The notes under the pieces: generated by a model | Database searches by the model: none | Told to the model about the DNA's origin: nothing | The model's input: only the letters and a program-made list of their open reading frames with translations | NCBI RefSeq assembly: GCF_020164555.1 | Contig: NZ_JAIQZB010000018.1 | Location: 32,006-96,005, forward strand | Reading direction: 5' to 3' | Length of the DNA: 64,000 nucleotides | DNA from: Salegentibacter lacus | Lineage (GTDB): Bacteria > Bacteroidota > Bacteroidia > Flavobacteriales > Flavobacteriaceae | Shown here: positions 8,854 to 17,455 of the stretch, piece after piece | Layout: each line of letters opens with the position of its first letter | Numbering within the stretch: the stretch's first letter is position 1 | Made by a program: the position numbers and the translations under genes

Positions 8854-9312
8854 TTATTTTTCCTGAATTTCCTTAAGCGAATTAAGTGCTTCAGGAATAT
8901 GCTGCGAAGCTCCCATACTATTAAATCTGTGGATCAATTTTTTATCCTTATCAAAAACAAAAGTTTCTCTTCCGGGTAATAAGCCGAGCAAACCAGGTTT
9001 TACCCCAAAAGCTTTACGCGCTCGTTTCTCTTTATCTGAAAGTAGCACAAAAGGAAGTTTGTGTTTGGTAGCAAACTTTTTATGAGAGTTTTCATTATCG
9101 GTACTTATCCCAATTACCTCAGCACCCAAATCCTGGAATTCTTCATAATGATCACGGAAACTACAAGCTTCTTTAGTACAGCCCGGAGTAAAATCTTTTG
9201 GATAGAAAAATATAACCAGGGCCTTATCTTCCAGTCTCGAAAAATGAAAGTTCTCTCCTTCCTGATCCTTTAAAGTTAATCTTGGTAATTTATCGCCAAT
9301 TTTAAGTGCCAT
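8854..9312 (-). CDS. bcp: thiol peroxidase Bcp (peroxiredoxin Q)
   Basis: 152 aa, the normal length. FTPGCTKEACSFRD carries the peroxidatic Cys45 and the resolving Cys50, spaced as in atypical 2-Cys PrxQ/Bcp. The catalytic Thr (T42) and the FYPKDFTPGC context are intact. It reduces hydrogen peroxide and organic hydroperoxides using thioredoxin. Its ATG directly abuts the stop of the upstream PTPS gene, so the two are co-transcribed. Confidence 0.95.
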   Translation of the reverse strand: MALKIGDKLPRLTLKDQEGENFHFSRLEDKALVIFFYPKDFTPGCTKEACSFRDHYEEFQDLGAEVIGISTDNENSHKKFATKHKLPFVLLSDKEKRARKAFGVKPGLLGLLPGRETFVFDKDKKLIHRFNSMGASQHIPEALNSLKEIQEK

Positions 9313-9723
9313 CTATTCTCCTTTATAGGTTACATAATTTCTTGGAGTTTCATATAAAGTGATCTCCAAATCGAGCTCAGGTTTTAATTTCTCCCTGATT
9401 TTATTCCAAATCACAACCGCGATATTTTCAGCCGTAGGATTAAGTTCGTCAAAAGGAGCTACCTCTTCATTTAAGTTCTTATGGTCAAAAGGTACTTCTA
9501 CTTCATCGTAAATAAGATCTTTAAGTCGTTTTAAATCCATAACAAAACCTGTTTCAGGATCTATCTCTCCGGTAACCTTTACTATTAGGTCATAATTATG
9601 ACCGTGATAATGTGGGTTGCTGCATTTTCCAAAAACCTGCAGATTCTTCTCATCGCTCCAGTCTTTGCGATACAGACGATGCGCCGCATTAAAATGAGCT
9701 TTTCTATGTACGCTTAACCTCAT
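9313..9723 (-). CDS. 6-pyruvoyl-tetrahydropterin synthase family protein
   Basis: 136 aa. Zinc ligands are H15 (FNAAH), H40 and H42 (HYHGHNY), with catalytic C34 five residues before HGH (CSNPHYHGH). The closing VTYKGE has the conserved Glu. Bacterial QueD usually has CxxxHGH; the spacing here is that of eukaryotic-type PTPS, and texts such as ENLxVFGKC, GEIDPxTG and DHKNL also match that type. It may therefore act in tetrahydrobiopterin synthesis rather than, or in addition to, queuosine. ATGA overlap with idi. Confidence 0.85.
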   Translation of the reverse strand: MRLSVHRKAHFNAAHRLYRKDWSDEKNLQVFGKCSNPHYHGHNYDLIVKVTGEIDPETGFVMDLKRLKDLIYDEVEVPFDHKNLNEEVAPFDELNPTAENIAVVIWNKIREKLKPELDLEITLYETPRNYVTYKGE

Positions 9724-10238
9724 TTTTGAATACTTGAATAATATTTATCAAAAATAATCTTGAACCATTCGGTATAAACTCCCGGATTCACTTCCATATC
9801 AGATTTTATGGCATCCAGGCTCATCCATTTCCAATTAGCCACTTCATCTGGATTAGGTTTGGGGTCATTTTCATAATTCCCAATCATAATATAATCGAAT
9901 TCGTGTTCAGTGAGTCCGTTATCAAAAGGTGCTTTATAAATAAAAGACATAATTTCTTTTAAGTCTGTACTAAAGCCCATTTCTTCCTGAAGTCTTCTTT
10001 TTCCCGCGGCAACATTACTCTCCCCTTCCCGTTGATGGCTGCAACAAGTGTTGGTCCACAATCCCGGGGAATGGTATTTAGAGTGTGCGCGCTGCTGGAT
10101 CATTAATTCCTCCTTCTCATTAAAAACAAAGACTGAAAAAGCACGGTGTAACAAGGCTTTTTCGTGAGCCTCTATCTTCTCCATCACGCCAATTTGCTCG
10201 TCGTTTTCGTTTACTAATATTACCTTATCTGTTCCCAT
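9720..10238 (-). CDS. idi: isopentenyl-diphosphate delta-isomerase type I
   Basis: 172 aa, Nudix fold. WTNTCCSHQREGES contains the catalytic Cys and the metal-binding His. RLQEEMGF is the Nudix-like helix and FDYIMIGNYENDP the second acidic region with the catalytic Glu. It interconverts IPP and DMAPP for isoprenoids; it is essential when IPP comes from the mevalonate route. First gene of an operon with the PTPS homologue and bcp, with a well-matched promoter 17 nt upstream. Confidence 0.95.
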   Translation of the reverse strand: MGTDKVILVNENDEQIGVMEKIEAHEKALLHRAFSVFVFNEKEELMIQQRAHSKYHSPGLWTNTCCSHQREGESNVAAGKRRLQEEMGFSTDLKEIMSFIYKAPFDNGLTEHEFDYIMIGNYENDPKPNPDEVANWKWMSLDAIKSDMEVNPGVYTEWFKIIFDKYYSSIQK

Positions 10239-10254
10239 TTTTTTCTTTGAGTGC

Positions 10255-10286
10255 CAAATGTACGAAATGAAGCGGGGGTTTTACAA
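10255..10286 (-). promoter_or_regulatory. Bacteroidota promoter for the idi operon
   Basis: On the minus strand: TTG, 21-nt spacer, TACATTTG. The TAnnTTTG box is exact. The start of transcription would fall about 10 nt before the idi ATG, giving a very short leader. Confidence 0.7.
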
Positions 10287-10333
10287 GTCTACATTTCCTA
10301 AAATTATGTTGGATTATTTGAGAAAGAAAACCT

Positions 10334-11935
10334 TTACAATTCATTTTTTGCATAAATATCACAATCTATAGCCAGAATAAATTCCGATCGCCTGTTTTTT
10401 TCATGATCTGGTTCAGAGCATTTACTATTATTATTCCCACAATTATTTATAAGTTCCGTTTCACCATAACCTCTTCCGGTAATGCGTGAGCCTGAAATTC
10501 CTTCTTCTGTTAAATATTGAATCGTTGCCTTAACCCTTCGTTCTGAAAGTTCCAGGTTATAATCATCATTTGCCCGGCTATCGGTGTGCGATCTTATGTC
10601 GAGTAATAATGCCGGATGAGTTTTCATAAAAGTGGCAATACTATCCAGTGCCGGTCTATCTCCCACTCTAATTTCAGCTCTATCGAGATCAAAATGAATT
10701 GGTTTTAAACTTAGCACACCCGTAAGTTCATCGCCAACTTTTGCATCAAGCGCAGGGCGACCCTCCAGGTTTCCAAATTCTAACACATTCTTTCTTCGTT
10801 TAATTTCGGTTGCATAAAAACTCCAGTTAAAAAAAGCTCGCAAGGCTGCTATATTTGAAGCATCCTTCCCATAAATATTATGTCCCGCCTGGTACATCAC
10901 CAATCCGTTTTCCGGGTTTCCATAAGCGTGGCCGTAAGCGGTAACAACAGCAGTATCTTGAGAAATTTCAGGAATATCTGGTGCATCCTGATCTATTACA
11001 ATTTTTTTTGTTTCTTTTCTCCATCGGTTTATCTTCTTCGGAAGAAAAATTCTTTCAGAACCATTTAAATGTGCATTATCGGAACTGCCAAGATATTGCG
11101 CAACAGGATCTGCCGGTAGTAGATTTTGATAAGGCGGTGTGCCGTGCCGATGATCATTATAGTGAATTAATCCCGCACTCTGCGCTCCCGGAAATCCAGA
11201 ACTTAAAAAATTTAGCTGAACAAACTCTGTACTATTCTCATCCTGAACTTTAATATTTCCCGTAAGGTTTTCCAGTTTACTCACTGCATGACAACCAGCC
11301 CAAATAGCGCCCTTGTATTTTTTATTCCATCGATAAAGGTTTTTATGGGTTTTAAAACTGGGATCGGCGTGGGGCATTACAAAAATATCATCACAAACTC
11401 CAAGGTCTTCGGGAGATTTCCAGTTTTTACTACTATCGCCTCCATAAGCTTCTGCAGGAATTGCTGCAGCTTTAAAAAATGGCAATGCGATATAACCATT
11501 TTCCCGATCTAAAGTCCAACGTGGCGGTACCGATAAGTTGGTAAAAACCGGGACACTAATAGATTCCTCTAAATATATCCCCACCACTCCCTTTTCCACC
11601 CACAAGGCAATTAATTTCTTTATTTCTTCAGTTAAATAGGAAACCGGAATAATAAAAGCACTTCCTCTAAAAGCTGTCTCTTTATAAGTGAAATCTATCC
11701 CGTCCTTAACTTTCTTTGGATTGATTATCCATCTAACTTCAATTTTTTCATTTTTCAACAAATCATAGATCAACCCATAAGCCCGCAAAGTATTTTCTAC
11801 AGTTTGTGGATTCGAACCCATATTAATTACATAAGCGCCGGGAGCTATTATCTGTTCATTTGACTGTCCAAAACAGTTAAAACCGGTAAATAGCAAACTA
11901 AAAAAAACTATTAATCTTATAAAAAACTGCCCCAT
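10334..11935 (-). CDS. secreted protein with C-terminal OmpA domain
   Basis: 533 aa from ATG at 11935, chosen over a GTG nine codons upstream because MGQFFIRLIVFF begins a clean signal peptide ending NCFGQ. The C-terminal ~110 residues are an OmpA peptidoglycan-binding domain: IHFDLDRAEIR, DIRSHTDSRANDDYNLELSERR, and the closing NRRSEF. The N-terminal ~380 residues are not assigned. They contain alternating beta/alpha text (AYGLIYDLLKNEKIEVRWIIN) resembling flavobacterial secreted proteins sometimes labelled asparagine synthetase B, and several Cys. Likely periplasmic, tethered to peptidoglycan; the catalytic or binding role of the large domain is unknown. Confidence 0.82.
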   Translation of the reverse strand: MGQFFIRLIVFFSLLFTGFNCFGQSNEQIIAPGAYVINMGSNPQTVENTLRAYGLIYDLLKNEKIEVRWIINPKKVKDGIDFTYKETAFRGSAFIIPVSYLTEEIKKLIALWVEKGVVGIYLEESISVPVFTNLSVPPRWTLDRENGYIALPFFKAAAIPAEAYGGDSSKNWKSPEDLGVCDDIFVMPHADPSFKTHKNLYRWNKKYKGAIWAGCHAVSKLENLTGNIKVQDENSTEFVQLNFLSSGFPGAQSAGLIHYNDHRHGTPPYQNLLPADPVAQYLGSSDNAHLNGSERIFLPKKINRWRKETKKIVIDQDAPDIPEISQDTAVVTAYGHAYGNPENGLVMYQAGHNIYGKDASNIAALRAFFNWSFYATEIKRRKNVLEFGNLEGRPALDAKVGDELTGVLSLKPIHFDLDRAEIRVGDRPALDSIATFMKTHPALLLDIRSHTDSRANDDYNLELSERRVKATIQYLTEEGISGSRITGRGYGETELINNCGNNNSKCSEPDHEKNRRSEFILAIDCDIYAKNEL

Positions 11936-12055
11936 AATTGTAAAATTACTGAATGTTTTCACAGCTTGAAGTTTTTAACAGATTTTTGCTAAAAGCCAGA
12001 AGCCTCTTCAGGAAACGAGCTTTGGAATTATCCTTAATTTTCCTCAAAATAATAG

Positions 12056-12063
12056 TACTTTTG
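12056..12063 (+). promoter_or_regulatory. -7 element TACTTTTG for prfC
   Basis: Exact TAnnTTTG about 100 nt upstream of the prfC ATG. I see no TTG at the right distance, so the -33 half is weak or absent. Confidence 0.45.
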
Positions 12064-12166
12064 CAGCGCTGAATTATCTGGTATAAAAACCAGTAATTGA
12101 CATTTACCAAAGAGGGTTTTGCAATAGAATAAGTATAAATTAATGCCCTCGTTAATATTTTTATAG

Positions 12167-13756
12167 ATGAAGAGTTTTCAGAAAGAGCTAAAGCGAAGAA
12201 GAACTTTTGGGATTATTTCTCACCCCGATGCTGGTAAAACCACACTTACCGAGAAATTGCTGCTTTTTGGTGGCGCTATTCAGGAAGCCGGGGCGGTAAA
12301 ATCCAACAAGATCAAAAAGGGTGCAACCAGTGACTTTATGGAGATTGAACGCCAAAGAGGGATTTCGGTAGCAACTTCGGTGTTAGCTTTTGAGTATAAA
12401 GATATAAAGATCAACATCCTGGATACTCCGGGTCACAAGGATTTTGCTGAAGATACTTTTCGAACTTTGACTGCCGTAGATAGTGTAATTGTGGTAATAG
12501 ATGTTGCTAAAGGTGTAGAGGAACAAACCGAAAAACTGGTAGAGGTTTGTAGGATGCGAAACATCCCGATGATCGTTTTTATCAATAAAATGGACCGGGA
12601 AGGGAAAGATGCATTTGAATTACTTGATGAAATTGAACAAAAACTAAATCTTACAGTGACACCTTTAAGTTACCCCATTGGGATGGGCTACGATTTTAAA
12701 GGAATTTACAATATTTGGGAAAAGAATGTAAACCTGTTTACCGGCGATCCTAAGAAAGATATTGAAGATACCATAAAAATTTCTGATTTAACTTCTGATG
12801 AGTTAGATGAACTTATTGGAAGCAAATCTGCCGATAATTTAAGAGAAGAACTGGAACTCGCCCAGGGCGTTTATCCTGAATTTGACAAGCAAGCTTATCT
12901 CGAAGGACGCTTACAGCCTGTATTTTTTGGTTCGGCCTTAAACAACTTTGGGGTTCGGGAATTGTTGGACTGCTTTATAAATATTGCACCTACTCCCAGG
13001 CCCAAGCAAAGTGAAGAGCGATTAGTAAAACCAGATGAAGATAAATTTACCGGCTTCGTTTTTAAGATCCACGCCAATATGGATCCTAAACACCGAGACA
13101 GGCTGGCATTTATAAAAATCGTTTCAGGAAAATTCGAGCGAAACAAAGCCTATCTTCACGTAAGGCACAATAAAAATCTGAAGTTTTCGAGTCCTAATGC
13201 CTTTTTTGCCGAAAAGAAAGAAATTGTAGATGTTTCTTATCCCGGTGATATCGTAGGACTGCACGATACCGGGAATTTTAAAATTGGTGATACACTTACC
13301 GAAGGTGAAAATTTAAATTACCGTGGAATTCCAAGTTTTTCACCGGAACATTTTAGATATATCAATAACGCCGACCCAATGAAATCGAAACAACTCGCCA
13401 AAGGAGTTGACCAGCTGATGGATGAAGGTGTGGCGCAGCTTTTTACCCTGGAATTAAACGGAAGGAAAATTATTGGAACCGTAGGTGCGCTTCAATTTGA
13501 AGTTATTCAATACAGGTTGGAGCACGAATATGGTGCTAAATGTACTTACGAAAACTTAAATGTTTACAAAGCTACCTGGGTAGAAGCCGAAGATGAAAAA
13601 AGCGAGGAATTTAAAGATTTTAAACGATTAAAATCGAAGTACCTGGCGAAGGATAAAAAGGGACAATTGGTATTTTTGGCAGATTCGCAATTCTCATTGC
13701 AAATGACCCAGGATAAATATCGTTCCATTAAATTCCATTTTACTTCAGAATTTTAA
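12167..13756 (+). CDS. prfC: peptide chain release factor 3
   Basis: 529 aa, full length. GTPase motifs: G1 SHPDAGKTTL (about 18-27), G2/RGIS region, G3 DTPGHKDF, G4 NKMDRE. The C-terminal EF-G-like domains II and III follow (EALQFEV-type text GALQFEVIQYRLEHEY). RF3 uses GTP to recycle RF1/RF2 from the ribosome after peptide release. Stand-alone gene with about 100 nt of leader. Confidence 0.97.
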   Translation: MKSFQKELKRRRTFGIISHPDAGKTTLTEKLLLFGGAIQEAGAVKSNKIKKGATSDFMEIERQRGISVATSVLAFEYKDIKINILDTPGHKDFAEDTFRTLTAVDSVIVVIDVAKGVEEQTEKLVEVCRMRNIPMIVFINKMDREGKDAFELLDEIEQKLNLTVTPLSYPIGMGYDFKGIYNIWEKNVNLFTGDPKKDIEDTIKISDLTSDELDELIGSKSADNLREELELAQGVYPEFDKQAYLEGRLQPVFFGSALNNFGVRELLDCFINIAPTPRPKQSEERLVKPDEDKFTGFVFKIHANMDPKHRDRLAFIKIVSGKFERNKAYLHVRHNKNLKFSSPNAFFAEKKEIVDVSYPGDIVGLHDTGNFKIGDTLTEGENLNYRGIPSFSPEHFRYINNADPMKSKQLAKGVDQLMDEGVAQLFTLELNGRKIIGTVGALQFEVIQYRLEHEYGAKCTYENLNVYKATWVEAEDEKSEEFKDFKRLKSKYLAKDKKGQLVFLADSQFSLQMTQDKYRSIKFHFTSEF

Positions 13757-13859
13757 GTTGCTGATTCTAAACCAGTAATGCCTGGATTAAAAGAAACCTA
13801 TAAGCACGCTGTGTTTAATAGGACTTATTTTCATATATTTTCAGCATAATTGAGGTTTT

Positions 13860-15230
13860 ATGAATGAATTAGATGAATTTGTTGCCCAGTTCGCCTCGGC
13901 GGTTTGGGGACTTCCTTTGGTTATTTTATTAATTGGCGGCGGATTTTACCTGCTTATTTTATCTAATTTCCTTCCATTTCGATATTTAGGTCATTCCCTG
14001 GATCTTTTACGTGGAAAATATAATAACCCCAACGATCCCGGGGAAATAAACCATTTTCAATCGCTTTCTACTGCCCTATCCTCCACCGTGGGAATGGGAA
14101 ATATCGCAGGCGTAGCCGTAGCTATTGCTTTGGGCGGTCCCGGAGCGATTTTCTGGCTTTGGGTTAGCGCTGTGGTTGGTATGGCCACTAAATTTTTCAC
14201 CAATACCCTTGCCGTAATGTACCGGGGCAAAGATACCCAGGGAAATATACAGGGTGGTGTCATGTATTTTATTGAAGAAGGTCTGGGCAAAAAATGGAAA
14301 TTTATGGCCATCTTTTTTAGTGTCGCGGGGCTTATTGGAGCATTACCGGTTTTTAATGTGAATCAACTTACACAGGCTATTAATTTCATTCTTTTAGAAC
14401 CGAATAATATTCCTACCGGTTTCGGTACAAACCTAATTATCGGGATTATTTTAGTCATTCTTACTTCGGTAGTAATTCTTGGAGGATTACAACGAATAAG
14501 TAAAACTGTTTCCAAATTAGTTCCGGCTATGGTAGCTCTTTATTTTGTTTCGGTACTTATTATTTTGATCGTTAATTACGATGTTGTGCCTTATTACTTT
14601 TCAACGATTTTCACCGATGCTTTTGCTGCCGAAAACTATAAAGGCGAACCAATGCTTGGTGGCGTGCTTGGCGGCTTGATTATTCTTGGAGTAAGACGAG
14701 GTGCTTTTTCTAACGAAGCGGGCATAGGAACCGCTACAATGGCTCACGGGGCCAGTAAAACATCAGAACCTGTTAGGGAAGGACTCGTAGCGATGTTAGG
14801 GCCAGCCATAGACACTTTGGTTGTTTGTACCCTTACTGCGCTTTGTATCCTGGTAACGGGAATTTGGCAAACTTCAGATGTAAATGGAGTAAGTCTAACC
14901 GCTGCAGCTTTTGAAGATTCTATTCCCTATGTTGGAGATTATCTTTTGTTACTCTGTATTGCGGCGTTTAGTATTTCCTCTTTGTTCTCATTCTCTTACT
15001 ACGGAACAAAATGTCTTTCCTACCTGGCCGGCGCAGAAAATAAACATTATTACAACTACTTTTATATAATCAGCATCTTGTTAGGGGCTACAACTTCTTT
15101 GAGTATGATGATTAATCTTATTGATGGTTTCTTTGCTTTAATGGCCATTCCAACAATGATCTCTACGCTAATTCTTGCTCCCCGAGTAATGAAAGCTGCA
15201 CGAATTTATTTCAAGAAATACAAAGATTAG
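13860..15230 (+). CDS. AgcS-family sodium:alanine/glycine symporter
   Basis: 456 aa, the usual length of the AGCS family, with about 11 membrane segments. The signature STVGMGNIAGVAVAIALGG and the SNEAGIGTATMAHGA motif are present. It imports alanine or glycine with Na+. Unlike the two other AgcS proteins in this window (34914 and 40803), it has no signal peptide, SprB-like or lipoyl-like region. It ends 16 nt from the convergent Ppx/GppA gene. Confidence 0.93.
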   Translation: MNELDEFVAQFASAVWGLPLVILLIGGGFYLLILSNFLPFRYLGHSLDLLRGKYNNPNDPGEINHFQSLSTALSSTVGMGNIAGVAVAIALGGPGAIFWLWVSAVVGMATKFFTNTLAVMYRGKDTQGNIQGGVMYFIEEGLGKKWKFMAIFFSVAGLIGALPVFNVNQLTQAINFILLEPNNIPTGFGTNLIIGIILVILTSVVILGGLQRISKTVSKLVPAMVALYFVSVLIILIVNYDVVPYYFSTIFTDAFAAENYKGEPMLGGVLGGLIILGVRRGAFSNEAGIGTATMAHGASKTSEPVREGLVAMLGPAIDTLVVCTLTALCILVTGIWQTSDVNGVSLTAAAFEDSIPYVGDYLLLLCIAAFSISSLFSFSYYGTKCLSYLAGAENKHYYNYFYIISILLGATTSLSMMINLIDGFFALMAIPTMISTLILAPRVMKAARIYFKKYKD

Positions 15231-15246
15231 CTTTTACTATACTGAA

Positions 15247-16833
15247 TTACTTTTCTTCATTTTCAACAACATGAAAAACTTCAAGTTTCTTATCGGTTAA
15301 TTTTTCCAATAATTCACCTTTTCTTAATGTTCCCCATATTTCAAGTTCAGGATCACTATGCGTGGTAATTATTAGTTGAATTTTGTTCTTCTTATTGTTG
15401 ATTTCCAGTTTTTCTACATTTTGATAATGGCTTCTATCCAGGCCATCGGCAACCCTTAATAACGCGGAAAGTTTTTTTACCCTCTTTCGTGTTTTTTTAT
15501 TCAGCTGCTTGTAATGCTCGTGACGTTTATGAGGTGTGGATTTTCTATGATACCTGGCTACATTCGCCATAATATTTATTTCATCTTCTTTAAACCCAAG
15601 TAAATCTGAGTACCGAATAAGGTACAAAGCGTGTTTATGATGCTTTCTATAAGAGATATAATAACCTATATCATGCATTAAACTGGCATATTCCAGCAAC
15701 TCCCTGTCTGATTCCTTTAATTTTAATTCTTCTTTAAATTCATCAAAAAGCTGCAAAGCAAAGTTTGAGACGTGTTTAGAATGCTTCTCTAGCCAATTGC
15801 ATTTTCTTAGCAATTCATAAATACTTCTGCGACGCGGATCTGTGAAATTAGCTACAAGATCCAGATTGAGTTGCTCTTTTTGATTATTGATATAATTCAG
15901 GATCATTCCTTCTCTTAGCGCACCTTCTGAAATTTTAATGTTTTCAATCTTAAATTTATCTACAAGGAATTTCACTAAAACCATTCCTGGGTTTATAATA
16001 TCAACCCTTTTCTCTTCCAGCCCTTTTTCCTTAAGACGCCCCTTCTTATTCAGCTTAATAAAATCTTTATATAAATCTTTAAAATCTTCTGCACTAAATT
16101 CTAGTTCGTTAAGGCTTCTTTTGGCAGTAATAGAATTTCTATTGGCTACCATTTCGCCAATATTCTCCATAGTTCCCGAAGAACCAACAATAGTCTTTAC
16201 CTTATGCTTTTTGGCCAGCTTCAACACTTCTGCTAGTTCTTTTGTAAAATGCTTCTGCAGCTCTTTTACGTCTTTTTCTTCTATAGGATCTGAATCTACA
16301 AATGCAGCAGCCATCCTCGCAACACCCAATTTTAAACTATTATAGTAGATGAATTCTTTTTCGTTACCAATGATAAATTCAACGCTACCGCCACCAATAT
16401 CGGCCATAAGCACCATTTCTTTTTCTAAAACAATACTATGCCTTATGGCCAGTCCAATCATTTCAGCTTCCATTTTTCCTGAAATGGCCCGCACCCTTAT
16501 CCCAACATTTTCTCCCACTTCTTTAATAAAATCACCTCCATTTTTGGCCTCCCGGATAGCACTGGTGGCAAAAGCGAGAATATTTTCAACATTATGACTA
16601 TCGCATAAAAATTTTATCCGCTTAAGTGCTTCCAATCCGCGATCCATAGCCTCCCGGCTTAATTTATCTTCCAGTCCCTTTTCGGCGAGAATAACCATCT
16701 CTTTTAATTTATTCACCGTGCGGAAACTGCCATCGGGATATATATCTACCAATACGGCGTGAAAGGAATTGGTACCAAGATCTATTGCCGCTATGCGTTT
16801 TTTTGGTTCGGAATTCGAAGCATTTTTTGCCAT
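15247..16833 (-). CDS. Ppx/GppA exopolyphosphatase family protein
   Basis: 528 aa. The N-terminal ASKHA phosphatase domain has AIDLGTNSFHAVLVDI (phosphate 1), FATSAIREAKNG and ADIGGGSVEFI (phosphate 2). The C-terminal ~200 residues form an HD-type domain (YASLMHDIGYYISYRKHH). The family hydrolyses terminal phosphates of polyphosphate or the gamma/5' phosphate of pppGpp. The sequence alone does not decide between them. Own transcription unit downstream of the DUF3467 terminator. Confidence 0.92.
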   Translation of the reverse strand: MAKNASNSEPKKRIAAIDLGTNSFHAVLVDIYPDGSFRTVNKLKEMVILAEKGLEDKLSREAMDRGLEALKRIKFLCDSHNVENILAFATSAIREAKNGGDFIKEVGENVGIRVRAISGKMEAEMIGLAIRHSIVLEKEMVLMADIGGGSVEFIIGNEKEFIYYNSLKLGVARMAAAFVDSDPIEEKDVKELQKHFTKELAEVLKLAKKHKVKTIVGSSGTMENIGEMVANRNSITAKRSLNELEFSAEDFKDLYKDFIKLNKKGRLKEKGLEEKRVDIINPGMVLVKFLVDKFKIENIKISEGALREGMILNYINNQKEQLNLDLVANFTDPRRRSIYELLRKCNWLEKHSKHVSNFALQLFDEFKEELKLKESDRELLEYASLMHDIGYYISYRKHHKHALYLIRYSDLLGFKEDEINIMANVARYHRKSTPHKRHEHYKQLNKKTRKRVKKLSALLRVADGLDRSHYQNVEKLEINNKKNKIQLIITTHSDPELEIWGTLRKGELLEKLTDKKLEVFHVVENEEK

Positions 16834-16925
16834 TGTCTGGTTATTTTAGCTGAAAATCTCTAAGTTACTACACTTCTAAGTTAGGTAATATTTACTAAAA
16901 TTATTTCCGTTGTTTTAACACCCAT

Positions 16926-16957
16926 AAAAAAACCCACAGAATTTATAACTCTGTGGG
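16926..16957 (-). terminator. terminator after the DUF3467 gene
   Basis: CCCACAGA / TCTGTGGG stem with a 9-nt loop; on the minus strand it is followed by a T7 run (A-run at 16926-16932). It separates the DUF3467 gene from the Ppx/GppA gene. Confidence 0.85.
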
Positions 16958-16983
16958 CTTTTAAAATATATTTTTAGGCGGAA

Positions 16984-17301
16984 TTAAGCCTGGCCGGTTG
17001 GACCAAAGTTTAAAGGCATTGGTGCTTTTTCGTAATCCCTAATTTCGCCGTGGGCTTTTTCAAAACGTTGAATATTATCGTTTAAAGCTTTTAATAATCT
17101 TTTGGCGTGTTGTGGAGTTAATATAATTCTCGATTTCACTTTACTTTTAGGTCTCCCAGGCATAATGTTTACAAAATCTACCACAAATTCTGAAACCGAA
17201 TGATTAATAATAGCCAGGTTGGAATACGTTCCTTCAGCTACAGCTTCATCAAGTTCTATGTTTATTTGACCTTTTTTAGGTTTCTTTTTTTCTTCACTCA
17301 T
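16984..17301 (-). CDS. DUF3467 family protein
   Basis: 105 aa. The core INIELDEAVAEGTYSNLAII and the FVVDFVNIMPGRPKSKVKSRIILTPQHAKRLLKAL pattern identify the DUF3467 family, a small protein of unknown function. A placement just after rpoC is, as I recall, frequent in Bacteroidota, which suggests a link to transcription, but no biochemical role is established that I know. Charged Lys/Glu-rich N-terminus, Pro-rich C-terminus. Confidence 0.85.
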   Translation of the reverse strand: MSEEKKKPKKGQINIELDEAVAEGTYSNLAIINHSVSEFVVDFVNIMPGRPKSKVKSRIILTPQHAKRLLKALNDNIQRFEKAHGEIRDYEKAPMPLNFGPTGQA

Positions 17302-17376
17302 AATATAATCGAATTTTATTTAAAAGATTCCGAAGCAATCTTCGGAACGCTCTATTTATCGCGCAATATAAAAGTA

Positions 17377-17404
17377 CAAAAAATCCCGACTTTAGATCGG
17401 GATT
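17377..17404 (-). terminator. second terminator hairpin after rpoC
   Basis: AATCCCGA / TCGGGATT stem, 7-nt loop, with a T6 run on the minus strand. It stands directly downstream of the stronger hairpin at 17423-17446. A third small hairpin (TTCCGAAG caat CTTCGGAA, 17327-17346) follows, just upstream of the DUF3467 start. Confidence 0.75.
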
Positions 17405-17414
17405 CCTCATTTTA

Positions 17415-17446
17415 TAAAAAGAAAAGAGCCGCGTTTGCGGCTCTTT
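17415..17446 (-). terminator. main terminator of the rpoBC operon
   Basis: Perfect 10-bp stem AAAGAGCCGC / GCGGCTCTTT with a 4-nt loop, followed on the minus strand by a T-rich tail. It begins about 10 nt after the rpoC stop. Confidence 0.92.
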
Positions 17447-17455
17447 CTATAGGCA

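Noticed and set aside
17327..17404. Successive hairpins after rpoC considered as an RNA gene or riboswitch
   Set aside because: Two are simple terminators with T-runs on the minus strand and the third is a short 8-bp hairpin; no conserved riboswitch core is seen.
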